Position numbers and translations under genes: made by a program. A DNA stretch of 25,079 nucleotides from JBMNTQ01 sp050945815. GTDB lineage: Bacteria; Bacillota; Clostridia; Christensenellales; JBMNTQ01. The DNA lies in NCBI GenBank assembly GCA_050945815.1, contig JBMNTQ010000009.1, positions 1 to 25,079 on the forward strand, given 5' to 3'. Within the stretch, counting starts at the first letter, position 1. Each line of letters starts with the position of its first letter. Of this stretch, positions 20,677 to 25,079 are shown in pieces. Below the pieces are notes generated by a model. It ran no database searches. It had not been told where the DNA came from and saw only the letters and a list, made by a program, of their open reading frames with translations.

Positions 20677-23256
20677 TTAGGCCTGCTTGCTGCGTATGCG
20701 TTCAATGAGTTTGATAAGCTCGATGGAGCCCAGCATCAGCAGACACAGACCCAGAACGATCAGCCACTGGCCGCCGCTGAGGACGCTGAGCTGGAAGAGA
20801 TTGCGCAGCCCCGGGACAAAGAATACGATCAGTTGCAGGGAGGCGGACCCGAAGAAGGCCAGCCAAAGGAACCGATGTTCTTTCAGCTTCATGCGAAAGG
20901 CGCTGTGTTGGTCGCTTTGGAAGCCGATGGAGGCAAACAGCTGTGAAAACGAGATGGTCAGGAAAGCCATGCTGGTGCCTACCGTGCCTTGGCCGCCCAG
21001 CAGATAGGCCACCGTTGCCAGAGTTGCTTGGGCAAAGCCGATCAGGAAGATACGGACCCAGTCCTTGCCGGCAAGTAACCGTCGGCGGCTGTCGATGGGC
21101 TGGCGCAGCATGAGGTCCTTTTCAGCGGGCTCTACACCCAAGGCCAGGGCGGGGAAGGTGTCGGTGACCAGATTGATCCAGAGAATGTGTACCGGAGAGA
21201 GGAGGTGCCAGCCCATGATGGTCGCAAACAGGATAGCCAGCACTTCGCCTGCGTTACAGGACAGCAGGAAGCGGATGGTTTTGTGGATGTTGGCGAAAAT
21301 CCGGCGGCCCTCGCGGATGGCTGTGACGATGGTTGCGAAATTGTCGTCGGTTAGCACCATATCCGAGGCCCCTTTGGATACATCGGTACCGGTGATGCCC
21401 ATGCCTACGCCGATGTTAGCAGTTTTCAGGGCAGGTGCGTCGTTGACACCGTCGCCGGTCATGGCCACAATCTTACCGTGCTTTTGCCACGCTTCAACGA
21501 TGCGGGTTTTGTGCTCCGGCGCGACCCGGGCATATACCCCGATGTGTTCTACCTGATTATAGAGTTCTTCGTTGCTCATGTTCTGGACTTCGCTGCCGGT
21601 TACGGCGCGTCGTCCGTCGGACAGGATGCCCAAGTCGTTGGCGATAGCGACGGCGGTGGATTGATGGTCGCCGGTGATCATGACAGGCAGGACGCCGGCC
21701 CTTCGGCAAACGGAAATGGCATCGCGGGCCTCGGGACGGGGCGGGTCGATCATGCCGACAAGGCCGCAGAAAACCAGGTTGTTTTCCACGGCGGCAGCAT
21801 CGGAGAAATCAGCTTGCGCTACGTCTTTGAAGGCAAACGCCAGAACCCGTAGGGCATTTTGTGCCATGGATTCGTTGCTTTGTTCATGGAGACTGCGGCG
21901 CTGGTCTGTCATGGGGACGACTTGGCCGCTTGAGGGCGCCTCGTCGGTGCAGCGCCGAAGCAGCACATCGGGCGCGCCTTTGACAAAAACTCGCAGCCCA
22001 TCACCGCTTGGGTGGGTGATGGCTACGGTAGAGAGTTTCCGTTCGGAATCGAAGGGGATTTCCCCTTCCCGGACACGTTGGCGAGTTTGGTCTGCTGTCC
22101 AGAGATTTTCATGTAGAATGTAGTCGATTAAGGCGGTTTCGGTAGGATCGCCTATTGGATGGCCTTCTGCGTCTAGGGTGGAATCGTTGCAGTGGCCCAT
22201 AGCGTCTACCAGCAATTCGGGAGTATCGCTGTAGATTTTCTGGACAGTCATGCGGTTTTGGGTTAGGGTGCCGGTTTTGTCGGAGCAGATGACCTGGGTG
22301 GAGCCTAAGGTTTCCACTGCGGGCAGCCGGCGGATGATGGCCCCCCGCTGCGCCATACGCGACATGCCCAAGGCTAGAACGATGGTGACCACCGCCACCA
22401 TGCCCTCGGGAATAGCTGCGACGGCCAGAGAAACTGCGGTGAGGAACATATTGATCGGTTCGTTGCCGCTTAGAAGGCCGATTAGGAATATGACCGCGGC
22501 AATGGCCAGCACGCCAATGGATAGGACATTGGAGATTTGGTTTAGCTTTTTTTGCAGGGGCGTTGTTTCCTTTACCGCTGCTGAAAGCTGACCCGCGATG
22601 GAGCCCATCTGCGTATCCATGCCTGTGGCGACTACCAGCCCGTGTCCTCGGCCATAGGTGATGCTGGTGCTCATGAAGGCCATATTCACCCGATCGCCTA
22701 AAGAGGTGTCTTCCTCCAACAAAGCATCGCACTGCTTTTCAACCGGGGCGGATTCGCCGGTTAGGGCAGATTCCTCTGCTTTCATGGAAACACAATCGAA
22801 AAGCCGCAGGTCTGCCGGGATGCTGTCGCCGGCCTCCAGGGAGACAACGTCGCCTACCACCAGTTGATCAGCTGGGATGCGGGTGATTGCATCGTCTCGC
22901 AAAACCTTTGCGGTGGGGGCAGCCATCTTCTTCAGCGCTTCCAGTGCTGCTTCCGCTTTGCTTTCCTGTACGGTACCCAGCACCGCATTCATCAGCACAA
23001 CAAAAGCGATAATCAACGCATCGATCCATTCACCAAACAATCCGGATAAAACCGCTGCGCCAATCAAAACCCAGATCATGAGGTCGGCGAACTGGGTTAG
23101 GAAGATGGATAGCAGGGTTTTGCGTTTTCCCTCCTGGAGGGCGTTGGGGCCATGTTCTGATAATAATTGATCGGCCTGGCTGCTCGTTAGCCCGTTTTTA
23201 GAACTGTTGCAGGCTTCAAAGGCTTGATCAATAGAGATTGCGTGAAATTGCTGCAT
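20677..23256 (-). CDS. Calcium-transporting P-type ATPase (P2A type)
   Basis: An 859-residue inner-membrane cation pump of the SERCA/PMR1 class, most likely exporting Ca2+ (Mn2+ possible). Features in order: N-terminal cation ATPase domain, M1-M2 (about 57-95), actuator motif LTGESAP (TGES 166-169), M3-M4 with IPEGM (282-286), phosphorylation motif CSDKTGTLT (D326), nucleotide domain with KGAPDVLL, the hinge MTGDGVNDAPALK, M5 SCNAGEV (Asn and Glu as in SERCA site I), M6 WINLVTD, and a C-terminal six-helix region ending in a basic tail. Start ATG 23256 with AAGGAG. Its promoter lies 190 bases upstream, and the leader contains an attenuator-like structure. Confidence 0.93.
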   Translation of the reverse strand: MQQFHAISIDQAFEACNSSKNGLTSSQADQLLSEHGPNALQEGKRKTLLSIFLTQFADLMIWVLIGAAVLSGLFGEWIDALIIAFVVLMNAVLGTVQESKAEAALEALKKMAAPTAKVLRDDAITRIPADQLVVGDVVSLEAGDSIPADLRLFDCVSMKAEESALTGESAPVEKQCDALLEEDTSLGDRVNMAFMSTSITYGRGHGLVVATGMDTQMGSIAGQLSAAVKETTPLQKKLNQISNVLSIGVLAIAAVIFLIGLLSGNEPINMFLTAVSLAVAAIPEGMVAVVTIVLALGMSRMAQRGAIIRRLPAVETLGSTQVICSDKTGTLTQNRMTVQKIYSDTPELLVDAMGHCNDSTLDAEGHPIGDPTETALIDYILHENLWTADQTRQRVREGEIPFDSERKLSTVAITHPSGDGLRVFVKGAPDVLLRRCTDEAPSSGQVVPMTDQRRSLHEQSNESMAQNALRVLAFAFKDVAQADFSDAAAVENNLVFCGLVGMIDPPRPEARDAISVCRRAGVLPVMITGDHQSTAVAIANDLGILSDGRRAVTGSEVQNMSNEELYNQVEHIGVYARVAPEHKTRIVEAWQKHGKIVAMTGDGVNDAPALKTANIGVGMGITGTDVSKGASDMVLTDDNFATIVTAIREGRRIFANIHKTIRFLLSCNAGEVLAILFATIMGWHLLSPVHILWINLVTDTFPALALGVEPAEKDLMLRQPIDSRRRLLAGKDWVRIFLIGFAQATLATVAYLLGGQGTVGTSMAFLTISFSQLFASIGFQSDQHSAFRMKLKEHRFLWLAFFGSASLQLIVFFVPGLRNLFQLSVLSGGQWLIVLGLCLLMLGSIELIKLIERIRSKQA

Positions 23257-23295
23257 TCAAAATAACTCCTTCCATGTTACTAGATTGCCCATTGT

Positions 23296-23346
23296 AATAG
23301 AAAAGTAAAGAGACTTTAGACTGAGGTTGCCCAGCCTAAAGCCTCT
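23296..23346 (-). terminator. Leader terminator/attenuator upstream of the Ca2+ ATPase
   Basis: On the minus strand a 15-bp stem, AGAGGCTTTAGGCTG (23346-23332) with CAGTCTAAAGTCTCT (23323-23309), two G-U pairs, an 8-base loop, then TTACTTTTCTATT. It lies between promoter and start codon, 40 bases before the ATG, so it must be bypassed for expression. Confidence 0.7.
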
Positions 23347-23353
23347 GGAATTT

Positions 23354-23389
23354 TCATAAAAACAACCGTGTTAAGCTTTGTAGTGGCAC
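23354..23389 (-). CDS. Putative leader peptide (uORF) of the Ca2+ ATPase
   Basis: An 11-codon frame, GTG start (23389) to TGA, encoding MPLQSLTRLFL, with four leucines on CTA, TTA, TTG and TTA codons. AAGGAGGGG at 23395-23403 is among the best ribosome sites in the window, and the AAGGAGG core leaves 7 bases to the GTG. An in-frame ATG at 23407 would give 17 residues but covers the ribosome site. The stop codon is 7 bases before the attenuator hairpin, so a ribosome there would sterically affect it. Expression is inferred, not shown. Confidence 0.4.
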   Translation of the reverse strand: MPLQSLTRLFL

Positions 23390-23441
23390 AAAAGCCCCTC
23401 CTTGCATACAACACACAGAGCCAAGATTCTTGTTTGAAAAT

Positions 23442-23471
23442 ATTATTACACAACTTGGCTTGGCCTGTCAA
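23442..23471 (-). promoter_or_regulatory. Promoter of the Ca2+ ATPase
   Basis: On the minus strand a perfect TTGACA (23466-23471), 18 bases, AATAAT (23442-23447). A 7-bp inverted repeat AGCCAAG/CTTGGCT (23454-23460 and 23419-23425) brackets the -10 and may be an operator. Confidence 0.68.
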
Positions 23472-23495
23472 TCGGGAAGGAGGGGACACGCGCGC

Positions 23496-23518
23496 AAAAG
23501 GAAGAAAGGAGGCCTTTC
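23496..23518 (-). terminator. Possible terminator of the DUF1538/PII operon
   Basis: On the minus strand GAAAGG-CCT-CCTTTC (23518-23504), a 6-bp stem with 3-base loop, followed by TTCCTTTT. It lies about 110 bases past the PII-like stop. Short and moderate. Confidence 0.4.
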
Positions 23519-23626
23519 ATCATAGACGCCTTTAATCAGGCCTGCAATGCTTTTGCAGGCAAACAGGGGGAGTGGAGCCTATCTGCTTTTTAATTAAAAA
23601 ACCTGGTCTGTACGACTTTGAAAAGA

Positions 23627-23980
23627 CTATTGATTGTCTTGGTTGCACGGACTATTTTCCGCATGGCAAATTCCTAACACTTTTTCCACGTCCAACATGA
23701 AAACAATGCCGCGACTGGGTTGCTCGAGCCTGACGCCTTGGTAGATGGCTTGCAGCACTTGTTCGCTGATTTTCTTTTGTACAAGGGTTAGAACCACTTC
23801 TTTTTCCGGCTCGTAGGGGATGCCGAAAATTTTTATGGTTTCGTGTATGCCCGTGCCGCGGCCGGTTAAGATGGTGCCGCCCTCAGCGCCGGCTTTTTTG
23901 GCACAGTCTACAACATCTTCGGCATCGCCTTTTCTGACGATGGTGACGATTAGGTGATAGCTTAATCCAGAGTTAGTCAT
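23627..23980 (-). CDS. PII-like (GlnB superfamily) regulatory protein
   Basis: A 117-residue PII-family protein, probably a small trimeric cytosolic sensor of nucleotides. The ferredoxin-like fold is suggested by SYHLIVTIVRKGDAEDVVDC (strand 1, helix 1), a glycine-rich GAEGGTILTGRGTG stretch (31-44), IPYEPEKEVVLTLV (54-67) and the closing GIVFMLDVEKVLGI strand (91-104). The T-loop region is short and lacks the canonical uridylylated tyrosine, so classical GlnD control is unlikely. Start ATG 23980 has AAGGAGG and overlaps the stop of the DUF1538 gene by 8 bases, implying coupled translation and a function tied to that membrane protein rather than to ammonium transport. No amtB or glnA is nearby. 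Confidence 0.85.
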   Translation of the reverse strand: MTNSGLSYHLIVTIVRKGDAEDVVDCAKKAGAEGGTILTGRGTGIHETIKIFGIPYEPEKEVVLTLVQKKISEQVLQAIYQGVRLEQPSRGIVFMLDVEKVLGICHAENSPCNQDNQ

Positions 23981-24737
23981 CGTTAACCTCCTTGGCTTGG
24001 TGCGCAAGCTGTTCCAGTTTCTTTGTTTTCCATTTATAAATCAGCCCAAGGATTAATACCAACAAAATTGGGGTCAGCGCCACAAGGGCAATCAGGCCGA
24101 ACCCGTCCAGCAGAGAATCCGTCCCCTCGAGTTGGTTGGCAACGCCTATGGCTAGTGAAAGAAGGAAAGTGGCTGTCATGGTTCCGGTGGCGACACCGCC
24201 GGAATCAAAGGCGATGGAGGTGAAATCCTGCGGCGTGATTAGCGTGAGCAACAAGGCGATGATGTAGCCCGGCACGATAAATACCCACAAGGAGAGACCC
24301 AGCAACAGTTTCAGCATAAACAAGGTGATGGAGATGCCTACGCCTATGCACAGCGTTGCCAGCATCAACTTTTTGCGCAAGAAACCGCCAGTGACCTTTT
24401 CGATCTGTTCGACAAGTACCTGAACGGACGGCTCGGCTAGGGTTACCGCAAAACCCAGGATAAAGCCGATAGGCAGCAGGATCCAGTTGTAAGGGAGGGC
24501 GGCGAACTGTTCGCCTAAGGCTTTGCCCACAGGGATAAAGCCGACGTTAACACCCTGGAGGAAAATGGTCAGGCCTATAAAGGCAAGCAAGATGCCTTTT
24601 AGCATAGTGAGCAGCTTGCGCTTAGACAACCGCAGAAATAATACTTGGGCGACGCCTCCAATGACTAAAATTGGCGCCAGCAAGAGCAGCGTTTCCAGTA
24701 CAACATCTAAATATCCGTTAAACCATCTTTCAATCAT
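23973..24737 (-). CDS. DUF1538 family membrane protein, second half-size subunit
   Basis: A 254-residue integral membrane protein with about seven hydrophobic helices (roughly 11-33, 44-64, 84-104, 124-146, 150-168, 180-202, 212-236) and a charged C-terminal tail (KWKTKKLEQLAHQAKE) in the cytosol. The signature SIAFDSGGVATGTMTATF matches the neighbour gene's TIAFDAGGVTTGSLTVPF, so the two are paralogous halves. Full-length DUF1538 proteins carry two such repeats in one chain. From memory, unverified here, a two-gene DUF1538 pair (UmpA/UmpB of Halomonas) was reported to exchange Na+/Li+/K+ for H+. Start ATG 24737 overlaps the previous stop as ATGA. Confidence 0.87.
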   Translation of the reverse strand: MIERWFNGYLDVVLETLLLLAPILVIGGVAQVLFLRLSKRKLLTMLKGILLAFIGLTIFLQGVNVGFIPVGKALGEQFAALPYNWILLPIGFILGFAVTLAEPSVQVLVEQIEKVTGGFLRKKLMLATLCIGVGISITLFMLKLLLGLSLWVFIVPGYIIALLLTLITPQDFTSIAFDSGGVATGTMTATFLLSLAIGVANQLEGTDSLLDGFGLIALVALTPILLVLILGLIYKWKTKKLEQLAHQAKEVNDD

Positions 24738-25079
24738 GCTGTCAGCACCCCCAGTATCATAATAGATATCACGGGACCGAGGGAGGCGATGGCTAATATT
24801 CCAAAGCTGTTGGACAGAGAACTCTTCTTAGCCATGACCGATGCTACGCCTACACCGAGGGACATAATGAATGGTACGGTGAGGGACCCGGTCGTGACAC
24901 CGCCGGCATCGAAAGCGATGGTGGCAATTTCGGGCGGACAGAAGGAGAGAAGGATTAGACAGAGGCAATAGCCGGCGATGAGAATGAAGCGCACCGGCAC
25001 TTTCAGAAAAATACGCAGCAAGGCTAAAGCGACAAAAAGGCCGACGCCCCCTGCTAAAACGAGTAGCAGCAGGTTTCTG
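24734..25079 (-). CDS. DUF1538 family membrane protein, first subunit (5' partial)
   Basis: The last 114 residues of a DUF1538 protein; its start lies beyond the right edge. The visible part begins in a helix (NLLLLVLAGGVGLFVALALL), has another around FILIAGYCLCLILLSF, then the signature TIAFDAGGVTTGSLTVPF, MSLGVGVAS and a final helix (LGPVISIMILGVLTA). It lacks the cytosolic tail of the second subunit. The TTG at 25021 is internal. The 4-base overlap with the next gene and the shared signature imply a heteromeric complex of the two halves. Confidence 0.85.
   Translation of the reverse strand, partial: RNLLLLVLAGGVGLFVALALLRIFLKVPVRFILIAGYCLCLILLSFCPPEIATIAFDAGGVTTGSLTVPFIMSLGVGVASVMAKKSSLSNSFGILAIASLGPVISIMILGVLTA

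Larger units (their letters stand above)
23257..23626. other. 370-base regulatory gap before the Ca2+ ATPase
   Basis: All readable structure is on the minus strand. In order: a terminator-like hairpin for the DUF1538/PII operon (23496-23518), a promoter (23442-23471), a short uORF with a strong ribosome site (23354-23407), and a 15-bp terminator-like hairpin (23296-23346) before the ATPase start. An extra 8-bp hairpin GCCTGCAA/TTGCAGGC (23540-23560) and a TTTTTAATTAAAAA palindrome (23587-23600) lie closer to the PII gene. I do not recognise a known riboswitch class. Confidence 0.65.

Noticed and set aside
22109..22732. 207-codon frame on the same strand as the Ca2+ ATPase
   Set aside because: Alternate frame of the ATPase; Arg/His-rich product typical of out-of-frame reading, with no sign of a frameshift in the main gene.
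23565..23585. Plus-strand GGGGGAGTGGAG resembling the yybP-ykoY riboswitch core
   Set aside because: Wrong strand for the ATPase, outside its transcript, and lacking the second conserved loop.

Overview
The window looks like chromosomal core DNA from an anaerobic, low-to-mid GC Firmicute of class Clostridia. The evidence is the xseA-xseB-ispA-tlyA-nadK-argR-recN order, strong Shine-Dalgarno sites with GTG/TTG starts, near-consensus sigma-A promoters, intrinsic terminators, an ATP-type PEP carboxykinase next to a Re/Si-type citrate synthase, and a Pol I whose proofreading site has decayed. I cannot name the genus. No phage genes, transposases, rRNA or CRISPR arrays are visible.

Layout. (1) 1-6043 (+): end of xseA, xseB, ispA, tlyA (tightly packed, overlapping), then a new promoter and nadK-argR-recN. 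dxs, often between ispA and tlyA, is absent, and so are spoIVB/spo0A, which often follow recN. (2) 6044-7877: small accessory genes on the minus strand (a DUF488/YeaO protein, tRNA-Arg(ACG) with a perfect consensus promoter, and an unrecognised CGGCNP cysteine protein), followed by a plus-strand promoter and leader carrying four 14-bp tandem repeats. (3) 7878-13734 (+): a xylose-isomerase-like TIM-barrel protein, rsmA/ksgA, pckA, citrate synthase and a three-cysteine Rrf2 regulator, mostly single-gene units with their own terminators. (4) 13868-19211 (-): polA-coaE-lytic transglycosylase-lipoprotein solute-binding protein, arranged as one operon. (5) 19439-20564 (+): tRNA-Leu(CAA) and a ketopantoate reductase. 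(6) 20677-25079 (-): a Ca2+-type P-type ATPase behind an attenuator-like leader, and upstream of it an operon of two half-size DUF1538 membrane proteins plus a PII-like regulator, whose first gene runs off the window.

How the genes work together. Region 1 combines DNA repair (XseAB, RecN), isoprenoid chain synthesis, rRNA methylation, NADP synthesis and arginine control. PckA and citrate synthase sit at the PEP/oxaloacetate/citrate node and probably feed glutamate synthesis or anaplerosis in an anaerobe. PanE and CoaE are both enzymes of CoA biosynthesis but are in separate units. Region 6 looks like a cation-homeostasis neighbourhood. The DUF1538 pair with its PII-like partner is the best candidate for a little-described system, and the leader of the neighbouring ATPase (promoter, short Leu-rich uORF with a very strong ribosome site, 15-bp terminator hairpin before the start codon) is the most interesting regulatory structure.
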